Assembly: GCA_023251455.1 (NCBI GenBank)
Contig: JAHEYT010000062.1
Coordinates: 1-38,425 of the forward strand
DNA length: 38,425 nucleotides
Direction of reading: 5' to 3'
Origin: Bacteroidota bacterium
GTDB taxonomy: Bacteria > Bacteroidota > Bacteroidia > Bacteroidales > Prolixibacteraceae
This document shows, in pieces, positions 1-7,791 of this stretch. The translations under genes and the position numbers were made by a program. Numbering within the stretch: position 1 is the first letter of the stretch; the number at the start of each line of letters is the position of its first letter. The notes beneath the pieces are model-generated. The model was not told the DNA's origin, did not search any database, and worked only from the letters and a program-made list of their open reading frames with translations.

Positions 1-1
1 A

Positions 2-424
2 AAGGCTTATGATGGTTCAGGTAAAATTTATGGTATTGGCCATGCTGTTTACACCATTTCTGACCCTCGTGCGATATTGCTTAAAAGACAAGCTCGTGAG
101 CTGGCAATAGAAAAAGGCCGGTTAGAAGAATTTGAACTCTATGAACTAATTGAAAGCCTTGCTCCTCAAATATTCTATGATTTCAAAGGCGATAAAGTGG
201 CAAAACGTGTTTGTGCAAATGTCGATTTTTATTCAGGTTTTGTATATAACTGCATAGGAATCAAAGAACCTTTATATACTCCGTTGTTTGCAATGTCGCG
301 CATTGCCGGATGGTGTTCGCATCGGTTAGAGGAACTGACTTTTGACGCTGGCCGGATTATTCGTCCGGCATACAAAAATGTATTTCCGGAACAAAACTAT
401 ATCCATCTGAAAGACAGAATGTAA
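2..424 (+). CDS. gltA: Citrate synthase, C-terminal part (cut by window edge)
   Basis: The reading frame is open from base 2 and ends at TAA 422-424, giving about 140 residues. It carries the citrate synthase C-terminal signatures: GHAVY followed by SDPRA (the active-site His region), then FAMSRIAGWCSH and a final RIIRPAY. The enzyme condenses acetyl-CoA with oxaloacetate in the cytoplasm and so uses the same oxaloacetate pool as the genes downstream (oxaloacetate decarboxylase subunit, malate dehydrogenase). The N-terminal two thirds lie outside the window. An internal stretch at 178-200 is repeated exactly at 4333-4355, behind the carboxyltransferase gene. Family assignment is firm; citrate versus 2-methylcitrate substrate cannot be decided from this fragment. 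Confidence 0.9.
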   Translation, partial: KAYDGSGKIYGIGHAVYTISDPRAILLKRQARELAIEKGRLEEFELYELIESLAPQIFYDFKGDKVAKRVCANVDFYSGFVYNCIGIKEPLYTPLFAMSRIAGWCSHRLEELTFDAGRIIRPAYKNVFPEQNYIHLKDRM

Positions 425-565
425 TACACTTTAAAATAATAGAAAATCATTAGTGTCCATTAAAAATTAGTAAACGTTCTTTGAAAACATTGTATATCTA
501 TTAGTTGCGAGCTTTTTTCGTGCGTGATGATTTGAATTGGTAGTTTTACTCGAATCAAGAATAAA
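425..565. other. Intergenic left flank of the IS4 remnant
   Basis: This short AT-rich stretch lies between the citrate synthase stop and the transposase fragment. It probably holds the outer end of the insertion sequence (around 453-490), but no matching inverted repeat could be found downstream because the right end of the element is lost. No terminator was recognised for citrate synthase. Confidence 0.35.
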
Positions 566-1153
566 ATGATGATACAAGGCAAATATGTTTTCGCACAATT
601 GATAGAATTTCTGCCAAGTAGGTTTTTTGACGGTATAGTTGAGAAGTACATAGGCAACAGATATGTCAAGCATTTTACATGCTGGAACCAACTGTTGGTG
701 ATGATCTTCGGACAACTTTCAAATCGGGACAGTCTCAGAGAACTGATCATTTCGTTGGATGCCCACAGTCAGAAAAGTTACCATCTTGGATTCGGTAAAA
801 GTGTCACACGAAGCAATCTTGCAAAGGCAAATGAATCACGTGACTATCGCATTTTTGAGGAACTTGCCTATTACCTGATCTGTACTGCCAGAAAGAAACT
901 TTCGAACGATGATTTTGAAGTGAAAGGTAAGGTTTACGCCTTCGACTCAACAACTATAGACCTTTGCCTGAGTGTATTCTGGTGGGCCAATTTTCGCAAA
1001 ACAAAAGGAGGTATCAAGATTCATACACTTTACGATATCACCACTCAAATACCAGCATTTGTGCACATTACAGATGCATCTATGTCGGTGAGAGCCGAAT
1101 GCGTGATGCTCAATAAAGGCCCTTACATAATGGAAACCATAAACACGCTTTAA
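566..1153 (+). pseudogene. IS4-family transposase, N-terminal part (DUF4372 type), truncated
   Basis: The 195 residues match the N-terminal half of the DUF4372/IS4 transposases common in Bacteroidota. The start MMIQGKYVFAQLIEFLP is followed by NQLLVMIFGQLSNRDSLREL and the first catalytic Asp region, YAFDSTTIDLCLSVF, then FRKTKGGIKIHTLYD. Full proteins are roughly 380 residues and carry a second Asp and a Glu further on. Here the family match stops after FVHITDAS and about 20 unrelated residues run to the stop. The enzyme therefore lacks most of its DDE active site and is dead. It lies between citrate synthase and rex, next to a fragment of a different IS family. Confidence 0.85.
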
Positions 1154-1167
1154 ATATTCTTCAACGA

Positions 1168-1407
1168 ATGGAGACACATCAAAACAAAAAAACAGGCACA
1201 CTCCGGCAGCTTTCTTTTGCAAATAATTTCTTTAAACTAGATGCTGAAAGGTTCAGTTAATCAGGGTTTAAAAGAACCAAACGTCATCTTCTGGATGACA
1301 TAGTGTTTATAGCCATCGCTTCCGTGCTCAGTGGAGGGGATTCATGGAATGATATGGAAGAGTGTTCGAAGCAGCTGGTGGTTCAATTGCCCTTAAACCT
1401 GGCTTGA
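1168..1407 (+). pseudogene. ISAs1-family transposase N-terminal fragment with internal stop
   Basis: From ATG 1168 the frame reads METHQNKKTG and SFANNFFKLDAERFS, then an in-frame TAA at 1258-1260, then SGFKRTKRHLLDDIVFIAIA and SVLSGGDSWNDMEEC. This is the DDE_Tnp_1-associated N-terminal domain of ISAs1/H-repeat transposases (consensus like KRHxLxDIlFiAixAVLxGxxxWxdiEeF). The match ends near 1370 and the frame closes at 1405-1407. Only about 70 of the usual 350-400 residues survive, without the catalytic domain. It is a decayed fragment directly behind the truncated IS4 gene, so this interval looks like an insertion hot spot or a scar from nested insertions. Confidence 0.7.
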
Positions 1408-1439
1408 ACATCAAACGTTAATTCTGTGTTAAAATTGCA

Positions 1440-1477
1440 ATTTTTTATATAAAGAATTAATTCTTTATATAAAAAAT
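1440..1477. promoter_or_regulatory. Perfect 38-bp palindrome in the rex promoter region
   Basis: Bases 1440-1477 form a perfect inverted repeat without a spacer; each half reads ATTTTTTATATAAAGAATT. It lies directly upstream of the -7 box of rex and covers the place of the -33 element. It could be a dimer-binding operator, for example for Rex autoregulation. However, the sequence does not resemble the known Rex consensus (TTGTTAA, gap, TTAACAA). An alternative is a hairpin or terminator left by the insertions upstream. Confidence 0.6.
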
Positions 1478-1480
1478 ACC

Positions 1481-1488
1481 TAACTTTG
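1481..1488 (+). promoter_or_regulatory. rex promoter -7 box
   Basis: TAACTTTG matches the Bacteroidota sigma-A -7 consensus TAnnTTTG and sits 34 bp before the rex ATG. No TTG is found at the expected -33 position, which falls within the palindrome, so activation or repression through the palindrome is plausible. Confidence 0.6.
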
Positions 1489-1521
1489 AACTGAAATAAA
1501 ATGTAGAATTTCAGCAAAAAA

Positions 1522-2175
1522 ATGAGCAATTCTGAAATCAATAGAAAAGACAACCCTGTTCCGGAACCAACATTGCGAAGGCTTCCGGGTTATTTATTTT
1601 TTCTACAAAAAATAAAGGAAGAAGGAATACTTAATATTTCAGCCCCTGTTATAGGAAAGAGTTTGAATTGCGACTCTACCCAGGTTGTGAAAGATTTGGC
1701 TTTTACGGGAATAAAGGGAAGACCAAAGGTTGGTTACAATATATATGAACTGATTCATGCACTGGAGGAATTTCTGGGATTCAACCGGACCAACGAGGCT
1801 TTTTTGATGGGTGCCGGAAATCTCGGATCTGCGCTAATGTCCTTCCAGGAGCATCAATCGCTGGGGCTGAAAATTATTGCGGCATTTGATGTCGACACCA
1901 ATAAAATAGGACGTCTCATAGGTGGAATTAATGTGCTGGATTACAGTAAATTACCTCAGCTTTCCGGCCGTCTTAATGTAAAAATTGGTATTTTAACTAC
2001 ACCCAACCATGCGGCACAGAATGTTGCCGATGATTTGGTCAGCTGTGGAATTAAAGCCATCTGGAATTTCACTTCGGCAAACCTTGTTTTACCCGGCAGT
2101 ATTATAGTTCAAAATACCTCCATGAGCTCTTATGCAGCCGTGTTGCTGCGGCGGTTAACCGATTCAGGGTACTAA
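1522..2175 (+). CDS. rex: Redox-sensing transcriptional repressor Rex
   Basis: This 217-residue protein has the length and two-domain layout of Rex. An N-terminal winged helix (about residues 13-85) contains TLRRLPGYLFFLQKI, LNCDSTQVVKDLAFTG and GRPKVGYNIYEL. The C-terminal Rossmann domain has the nucleotide-binding loop GAGNLGSAL at about 97-105 and KIIAAFDVDTNKIG. Rex dimers bind DNA when NADH is low and release it when the NADH/NAD ratio rises, derepressing fermentative and anaerobic genes. The genes that follow (biotin carrier, carboxyltransferase, malate dehydrogenase) are fitting targets. The gene has its own -7 box and an upstream palindrome. The start is the first ATG in frame, preceded by an A-rich stretch. 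Confidence 0.93.
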   Translation: MSNSEINRKDNPVPEPTLRRLPGYLFFLQKIKEEGILNISAPVIGKSLNCDSTQVVKDLAFTGIKGRPKVGYNIYELIHALEEFLGFNRTNEAFLMGAGNLGSALMSFQEHQSLGLKIIAAFDVDTNKIGRLIGGINVLDYSKLPQLSGRLNVKIGILTTPNHAAQNVADDLVSCGIKAIWNFTSANLVLPGSIIVQNTSMSSYAAVLLRRLTDSGY

Positions 2176-2398
2176 ACTAAAATAAATCATCATGAAAAAA
2201 TCAGAACCATTGAAAGCTTTTTTGGAAAGTATAATAAAGAAATAATTCCTTATTGAGTAAGGCGCTGACATAACCAAGAGTGCTGAATACTACAGTGACA
2301 CTAAAGGTTGACAAACAGATAAGGTTTATCGGATCAGTAAAAGATTATAAATGTGCAAATTAACATTTAAAATATTTCAAAATTAAAATATAAAAGCC
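2176..2398 (+). other. rex to biotin-carrier gap with a 17-codon ORF
   Basis: The gap holds a tiny frame at 2192-2245 (MKKSEPLKAFLESIIKK) right behind rex. It could be a leader peptide or the start of a deleted gene; there is no independent support. The rest is AT-rich, and no clear Rex box or terminator was recognised. Confidence 0.3.
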
Positions 2399-2770
2399 AT
2401 GAGAAAATTTATTATTTCTGTCACAGGAGAGCAGTTTGAGGTGGAGGTTGAAGAGGTTTCTATTGAAAGAATGTACTCTTCTTCTAAAGTAAATACCCTT
2501 AGAAACGTAGAACGCAGGCAAAATGTAACAGAGACCTTAAACCGTCACAAAACGGGGACTACAACGGTTGATGCTCCCATGCCTGGAAACATTTTGAAGA
2601 TTTTTGTAAATCCGGGCGATGAAGTTTCAAAAGGACAAAAGTTGTTTCTTTTGGAAGCCATGAAAATGGAAAACGAAATTGGAGCACCCGCTTCAGGACG
2701 TGTAGCTTCCATCCATGTAAATGTTGGAGATGCAGTTGCTTCAGGTGAGACTATTATTATTCTGGAATAA
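2399..2770 (+). CDS. Biotin carboxyl carrier protein (biotin/lipoyl attachment)
   Basis: This 123-residue protein has a short N-terminal region and a Pro/Thr-poor linker, then a complete biotinyl domain (about residues 55-123). The biotinylation motif AMKMENE is present, with the target Lys at about residue 89, preceded by VDAPMPGNILKIFVNPGDEV and followed by ASGRVASIHVNVGDAV. It carries the carboxyl group between biotin-dependent subunits. The next gene, 14 bp downstream, encodes a carboxyltransferase, so this is its carrier (gamma/BCCP role in an oxaloacetate decarboxylase or split pyruvate carboxylase). No biotin carboxylase gene is visible in the window. Confidence 0.9.
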   Translation: MRKFIISVTGEQFEVEVEEVSIERMYSSSKVNTLRNVERRQNVTETLNRHKTGTTTVDAPMPGNILKIFVNPGDEVSKGQKLFLLEAMKMENEIGAPASGRVASIHVNVGDAVASGETIIILE

Positions 2771-2784
2771 AAATTGAAAACAGT

Positions 2785-4320
2785 ATGAACCCAATAAAAA
2801 TAACAGAAACGATTCTTCGGGATGCTCATCAGTCGCTGGTTGCCACACGGATGACATTAGAAGAGATGTTACCGATTGTTGAAAAGCTGGATGATATTGG
2901 ATATCATTCCCTGGAAGCATGGGGAGGTGCCACTTTTGACAGCTGTCTGCGGTTTTTAAATGAAGATCCTTGGCATAGACTAAGAGAGATTAAAAAGCTG
3001 GCAAAAAAGACACCGCTTCAAATGTTGCTGCGTGGACAAAACTTGTTGGGCTACAAACACTATTCTGATGATGTTGTTGAATATTTTATTCAAAAGTCGG
3101 TAGCCAACGGAATGAATATCATCCGGATTTTTGATGCTCTGAATGATCCGCGAAATGTTGAAACTTCCATAAACGCATGTAAGAAAGAAGGGGGTCATGC
3201 CCAGGCAACAGTATCCTATACAACGAGCCCAGTACATACCCTGGATTTATTTGTTGAAGATGCCAAACGATTGGAATCAATGGGAGCTGACTCTCTTTGT
3301 ATCAAAGATATGGCTGGTTTGTTGCTGCCCTATTCGGCCTTTGAGTTAATCAGCAAATTAAAAGAGAACATTCAGATCCCCATCGCTCTGCATACGCATT
3401 ATACCAGCGGGGTAGCTTCTATGACTTATCTGAAAGCTGTTGAAGCGGGAGTGGATATCATTGACTGTGCAATCTCACCTTTGTCAATGGGCACTTCTCA
3501 GCCTCCTACTGAGTCTTTGGTTGCTTCATTAAAGGGAACAGAACGTGATTCCGGACTTGATTTAGGCAAACTGAGTGAGATTGCGGATTATTTTCGTCCA
3601 ATAAGGGAAAAATACATCGCCTCAGGATTGCTTGACACCAAAATGCTGGGAGTGGATGTGAATGCTTTGATATACCAGGTTCCCGGAGGAATGTTGTCTA
3701 ATTTAATATCACAGCTCAAACAGTCGAATGCCGAGAGTAAATACGAAGAAGTATTGCGCGAAGTGCCTCGTGTTCGTGAAGATTTTGGTTATCCTCCGCT
3801 GGTGACCCCCTCCAGTCAGATTGTTGGAACGCAGGCAGTTTTGAACGTACTAATGGGCGAAAGGTACAAAATGATACCAAAAGAATCGAAAGCTTTGGTA
3901 AAAGGGGAATACGGAAAAACGCCCAGAGTGATTTCAGATGAAATTATTCACAAGATACTGGGTGATGAAGAACGCATTACCTGTCGTCCGGCCGATTTAT
4001 TGGCCCCGGAACTCGGATCAGCAATTGAAGCGGTGAAAGAATATGCCGAACAGGAAGAGGATGCCCTTTCATATGCAATGCTTCCCCAGGTAGCAGAGAA
4101 ATTCTTTAAAGCCCGAAAAATGGGTTTCCCTTCCCATGAAAAAGAGGCACCCCTGGCAACAAAACATGCTGCCAATGAAAAGAACGGCATTGACAAAAAA
4201 GTGGTAGCTGCCATTGCTACTACAGTGGCAATAATGGCCAGTGAAGAGGGAAAAACGCTGAAAATTAACAACATCCAAAAATATAGCCCATGGGCCATGT
4301 CGGCCAGGTACAATTATTAG
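2785..4320 (+). CDS. Oxaloacetate decarboxylase alpha / pyruvate carboxylase subunit B
   Basis: The 511-residue protein is a biotin-dependent carboxyltransferase. The N-terminal TIM barrel has TILRDAHQSLVATRM, EAWGGATFDSCLRFL, LLRGQN, the Lys of CIKDMAGLL and the metal site ALHTHYTSG. The conserved PycB/OadA helical domain follows (about 300-460). It lacks a fused biotin domain, which is supplied by the preceding gene. The last 40 residues (IATTVAIMASEEGKTLKI, then SPWAMSARYNY) resemble the cytoplasmic tail of gamma subunits of sodium-pumping decarboxylases. It transfers CO2 between oxaloacetate and biotin. Direction is uncertain: no membrane beta subunit (decarboxylase) or biotin carboxylase (carboxylase) is present here. 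It is likely cotranscribed with the carrier gene. Confidence 0.87.
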   Translation: MNPIKITETILRDAHQSLVATRMTLEEMLPIVEKLDDIGYHSLEAWGGATFDSCLRFLNEDPWHRLREIKKLAKKTPLQMLLRGQNLLGYKHYSDDVVEYFIQKSVANGMNIIRIFDALNDPRNVETSINACKKEGGHAQATVSYTTSPVHTLDLFVEDAKRLESMGADSLCIKDMAGLLLPYSAFELISKLKENIQIPIALHTHYTSGVASMTYLKAVEAGVDIIDCAISPLSMGTSQPPTESLVASLKGTERDSGLDLGKLSEIADYFRPIREKYIASGLLDTKMLGVDVNALIYQVPGGMLSNLISQLKQSNAESKYEEVLREVPRVREDFGYPPLVTPSSQIVGTQAVLNVLMGERYKMIPKESKALVKGEYGKTPRVISDEIIHKILGDEERITCRPADLLAPELGSAIEAVKEYAEQEEDALSYAMLPQVAEKFFKARKMGFPSHEKEAPLATKHAANEKNGIDKKVVAAIATTVAIMASEEGKTLKINNIQKYSPWAMSARYNY

Positions 4321-4332
4321 TGATGACATTTT

Positions 4333-4355
4333 TGATTTCAAAGGCGATAAAGTGG
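4333..4355 (+). repeat. 23-bp copy of an internal citrate synthase segment
   Basis: These bases are identical to 178-200 inside the citrate synthase gene, in the same orientation. They translate in one frame to the same residues (DFKGDKV) before a stop at 4361-4363. The copy sits in the short gap between the carboxyltransferase stop and malate dehydrogenase, and the match decays quickly on both sides. It looks like a recombination scar or the last trace of a duplicated citrate synthase gene. Confidence 0.75.
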
Positions 4356-4408
4356 TAATGTAAGACGCTTTTAAATAACATAAATTATAAACTTTATAAA
4401 TTAAAAAG

Positions 4409-5347
4409 ATGAAAATAACAGTAATAGGAGCAGGAAATGTTGGTGCAACGTGTGCAAACGTAATGGCACAAAAAGAATTGGCCAGCGAAATAGTTATACT
4501 CGACATTAAAGAAGGTTTTGCAGAAGGTAAAGCACTTGATATTATGCAAACGGCAACCTTGTTGGGTTTTGATACACGTGTTACAGGTGTAACTGCCGAT
4601 TACAGCAAAACCGCTGGTTCGGAAGTGGTAGTTATAACTTCCGGCATTCCGCGAAAACCAGGAATGACACGTGAAGATTTGATCGGTATAAATGCAGGGA
4701 TTGTAAAAGACGTTGCACAAAATATTTTAAAATATTCTCCGGAAGCTATCCTTATTGTAATCAGCAATCCGATGGACACGATGACTTACCTGACATTGAA
4801 AACTACCGGATTACCAAAAAACAGGGTCATCGGAATGGGTGGAATTCTTGATAGCGCACGTTTCAAATGCTATTTAAGTCAGGCATTAAATGTGCCTGCA
4901 ACTGATTTACAAGGTACAGTTATTGGCGGACATGGCGATACAACTATGATACCTCTTGCCCGTTTTGCTACTTACAATGGCATGCCGGTAGCTGCCTTAC
5001 TTGATGGCGAAACAGTAAAAAAAGTGATTGCCGATACCATGGTAGGCGGTGCAACACTTACCGGACTTCTCGGAACATCTGCATGGTATGCTCCCGGAGC
5101 TGCCGGAGCTGCACTTGTTGAAGCGATTGTTCGCGATGAAAAGAAAGTATTTCCTTGTTGTGTTGCACTGGGAGGTGAATATGGACAAAGCGATATCTGT
5201 ATTGGTGTGCCTGTTGTAATTGGCAAAAATGGATTTGAAACTATTGTTGATTATAACCTGAATTCTGAAGAACAAGCTGCTTTTGATAAAAGTGCGGATG
5301 CCGTTCGTAATATGAATGGGGTTCTTAAAGAATTAGGTATTTTATAA
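4409..5347 (+). CDS. mdh: Malate dehydrogenase (LDH-like type)
   Basis: At 312 residues this has the full length of the LDH-like malate dehydrogenases. The NAD-binding Rossmann motif is GAGNVGATCA near the N-terminus, with the acidic ribose ligand in IVILDIKEG. The substrate loop IPRKPGMTREDL has Arg at the specificity position (malate rather than lactate), ISNPMD contains the substrate-contact Asn, and GGHGDTTM holds the catalytic His. It interconverts malate and oxaloacetate with NAD(H) in the cytoplasm. It lies 88 bp after the carboxyltransferase and 43 bp before the DUF4914 gene, consistent with an operon devoted to oxaloacetate and redox balance under Rex. Confidence 0.95.
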   Translation: MKITVIGAGNVGATCANVMAQKELASEIVILDIKEGFAEGKALDIMQTATLLGFDTRVTGVTADYSKTAGSEVVVITSGIPRKPGMTREDLIGINAGIVKDVAQNILKYSPEAILIVISNPMDTMTYLTLKTTGLPKNRVIGMGGILDSARFKCYLSQALNVPATDLQGTVIGGHGDTTMIPLARFATYNGMPVAALLDGETVKKVIADTMVGGATLTGLLGTSAWYAPGAAGAALVEAIVRDEKKVFPCCVALGGEYGQSDICIGVPVVIGKNGFETIVDYNLNSEEQAAFDKSADAVRNMNGVLKELGIL

Positions 5348-5390
5348 GAATTGATTGTATTGAGCATAGTTAGAATTTAAAAAATAAATT

Positions 5391-7346
5391 ATGAGCGATT
5401 TATTAACAATATTAAAAGAGAAAAATATTATCCTTCCGGATAATATTAAGGATGTGCTGAACGGGTGCAGCAGCTATACCGTATTCAATACAACCGAAGA
5501 GCTTTCTGATGCTGCCACAAACGGAAAAGAGAACACTGAGTTTGAAGTGGCCTACGATGTTCCAGGAAAAGGCAACTATGTGGAAGCAGTTGTGCAACGG
5601 GTTAAGAATGGTATCTCGGCAAATTATACCGAAGCATACATGCGCCGCAGAGATCCCGGAACTATGGTCATTGCCGATAATCAGCCAACGGACAAAAAAC
5701 GCTTCGTTGACAAATACGGTTATGAATTCTCAGGGCTGCAAACAGAAACCTTCAATTGGTTAAAAGATCAGGATTTGGCCGTTTTCTTTTACTTTGCCGG
5801 AAGAGAAAACATTGGTTCATTAGGAATTGCCATTGCTCCTGCCAATGCCGCTTTTTTTGCCTTGGGCTTGTCGATGCTACAAGAGATGGTTGCCATAAAA
5901 GATTTGAAAAATGATTCTGCCTTGAAATCGGTAATTTTTGTAGCGCCGGTTTTCAGGCATACTCATTTTAACGGCAAGCAGGTTGTTGTTCATAACCGCA
6001 CCGAATCGATTCACGAACTCTATTCCTATAATTTATATCCTGGTCCAAGTGCCAAAAAGGGGCTTTATGGGGTAATGCTTACCCAGGCAGAGAAAGAAGA
6101 TTGGATTATAGCCCATTGTTCGGCGGTACAATCAATCAGTCCGTACGACAATTTAACCACATTTATGCACGAGGGTGCCAGTGGTGGCGGAAAAAGCGAA
6201 ATGCACCAGCACATTATCAGAGAAAAAGACGGACGAGTGCTTTTAGGTCGCAATAAATTAACTTCGGAAGAAAGGTTTATTACCATTCCCCGGTTCTGTT
6301 CGTTCAATTCGGTTGCCGACGATATGGCTTTTTGCCACCCTTCGGTTCAGAAAAAAGATGGAAAACTTCGTATTATTGACGCTGAAAATGCCTGGTTTGT
6401 TCGTGTTGACAGCGTAAAACAATATGGTGACGATCCAACGCTCGAAAAGACGACCATTAACCCATCGGAGCCGCTGCTATTTTTAAATATCGAAACCCAA
6501 CCTGGAGCAACCGCTTTAATATGGAATCATATTCAGGATGAACCCGGGAAATCATGCCCAAATCCAAGGGTAATTATACCCAGAAAATCGGTTCCCAATG
6601 TGGTTAACAGACCGGTTTCGGTTGACATCAGGAGTTTCGGGATTCGTACGCCCGTTTGCACAAAAGAAAACCCATCGTATGGCATTGTTGGATTGTTTCA
6701 TGTTTTGCCACCATCACTGGCCTGGTTGTGGCGGTTGGTAGCACCGCGCGGACACAACAACCCAAGTATAGTTAGCTCGGGAGGAATGGAAAGCGAAGGT
6801 GTTGGTTCGTATTGGCCTTTTGCAACAGGGAAAAGAGTTCCACATGCCAATATGATGCTCAAACAATTAATTGATACGCCACGTACGACTTTCACCTTGG
6901 TTCCTAACCAGAATATTGGTGTTTGGGACGTTGCGTTTAAGCCTCAGTTGCTTATGCGCGAGTATCTTACACGAAGAGGTGCTGCCCGCTTGAAAACCGA
7001 TCAATATCAGCCTGCACGTTGCCCACTTTTGGGTTACGAATTAAATTATCTGACTCTTGAGGGATCAAAAATACCATCGAGATTCTTGAAAGTTTATAAC
7101 CAGCCTGAAGTTGGCTATGAGGGTTACGATGCCGGAGCCGAAATATTGCAGGAGTTTTTTAAAACCGAATTGCAGAAATATTTAAAAGATGATTTGTTGC
7201 ATACGGGTAAGCGCATTATTGATGCTTGTTTGTCGAATGCAAGCATTGAAGAATACAACGAGATTATCCCGATGAGTTACGAATATGAATATTCATTCAA
7301 TAGCATTGAAAATTATGAGCAGAGTAGTAATAATAATGGGTTCTAA
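5391..7346 (+). CDS. DUF4914-type protein with PEPCK-like P-loop
   Basis: This 651-residue protein appears to belong to the poorly characterised DUF4914 family. A Walker-A-like loop, GASGGGKS, lies at about residues 262-269 and resembles the kinase-1a loop of phosphoenolpyruvate carboxykinases more than that of ordinary ATPases. Other notable stretches are FRHTHFNGKQVVVHNRTES, ARGAARLKTDQYQPARC-like text near the C-terminus (RRGAARLKTDQYQPARCPL) and SSGGMESEGVGSYWPFATG. No membrane segment or signal peptide is seen. It sits between malate dehydrogenase and a PurE-like gene in a run of oxaloacetate and CO2 genes, so a role in phosphoryl transfer on a C3/C4 acid is an attractive inference, not a demonstrated one. 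Its last 32 bases overlap purE. Confidence 0.75.
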   Translation: MSDLLTILKEKNIILPDNIKDVLNGCSSYTVFNTTEELSDAATNGKENTEFEVAYDVPGKGNYVEAVVQRVKNGISANYTEAYMRRRDPGTMVIADNQPTDKKRFVDKYGYEFSGLQTETFNWLKDQDLAVFFYFAGRENIGSLGIAIAPANAAFFALGLSMLQEMVAIKDLKNDSALKSVIFVAPVFRHTHFNGKQVVVHNRTESIHELYSYNLYPGPSAKKGLYGVMLTQAEKEDWIIAHCSAVQSISPYDNLTTFMHEGASGGGKSEMHQHIIREKDGRVLLGRNKLTSEERFITIPRFCSFNSVADDMAFCHPSVQKKDGKLRIIDAENAWFVRVDSVKQYGDDPTLEKTTINPSEPLLFLNIETQPGATALIWNHIQDEPGKSCPNPRVIIPRKSVPNVVNRPVSVDIRSFGIRTPVCTKENPSYGIVGLFHVLPPSLAWLWRLVAPRGHNNPSIVSSGGMESEGVGSYWPFATGKRVPHANMMLKQLIDTPRTTFTLVPNQNIGVWDVAFKPQLLMREYLTRRGAARLKTDQYQPARCPLLGYELNYLTLEGSKIPSRFLKVYNQPEVGYEGYDAGAEILQEFFKTELQKYLKDDLLHTGKRIIDACLSNASIEEYNEIIPMSYEYEYSFNSIENYEQSSNNNGF

Positions 7347-7791
7347 AGCTGACCTTGAATGGGCTAATCAGATAAGTAAAGTTCTTGAAAGCTTTGAAAT
7401 TGAGTGTGTTTCAAGGATTGCTTCGGCGCATAAAGTCCCTCTAAAATGTTATAACCTTATTAAGGAATACGAGAAGGAAAATGTAGTGTTTATTACAATT
7501 GCCGGAATGAGCAATGCTTTAAGTGGTTTTACTGATGCTCAAACGCATTGCCCTGTAATCGCCTGTCCTCCATACAGCGACAAATTTGGAGGTGCCGACC
7601 TTTTTTCGAGCATCCGAATGCCATCGGGTGTGGCACCATTAACCATTCTTAGTCCTGAAAATGCAGCAGTTGCAGCAGCTAAAATTCTTGGCTTATCGAA
7701 CCCTGAAATTCGGGTTAAAATTGCGGCATTTCAAGAGAAAAAGCGGAATGAACTGGAAGAGGCCGACCGGAATTTAATGGCCGGTAAATGA
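7315..7791 (+). CDS. purE: PurE-like AIR carboxylase, class II features
   Basis: I chose ATG 7315 because MSRVVIIMGSKADLEWA aligns with the family start; the 10 codons before it lie inside the DUF4914 gene. The 158 residues form a PurE fold. Class II (animal PAICS-like) markers replace the bacterial class I ones: SAHK instead of SAHR, GMSNALSGF instead of GGAAHLPGM (so the second class I His is absent), then CPPYSD, LFSSIRMPSGVAPLTIL and ILGLSNPEI. Class II enzymes carboxylate aminoimidazole ribonucleotide directly with CO2, without N5-CAIR. A carbonic anhydrase two genes downstream fits CO2 use. It overlaps the next gene by an ATGA junction. Function is by family inference. Confidence 0.82.
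   Translation: MSRVVIIMGSKADLEWANQISKVLESFEIECVSRIASAHKVPLKCYNLIKEYEKENVVFITIAGMSNALSGFTDAQTHCPVIACPPYSDKFGGADLFSSIRMPSGVAPLTILSPENAAVAAAKILGLSNPEIRVKIAAFQEKKRNELEEADRNLMAGK

Noticed and set aside
460..750. Minus-strand frames opposite the IS4 transposase remnant.
   Set aside because: They are antisense to a recognisable transposase and have no independent features.
2530..2830. Minus-strand frame opposite the biotin carrier gene.
   Set aside because: Shadow of a well-supported gene on the + strand.
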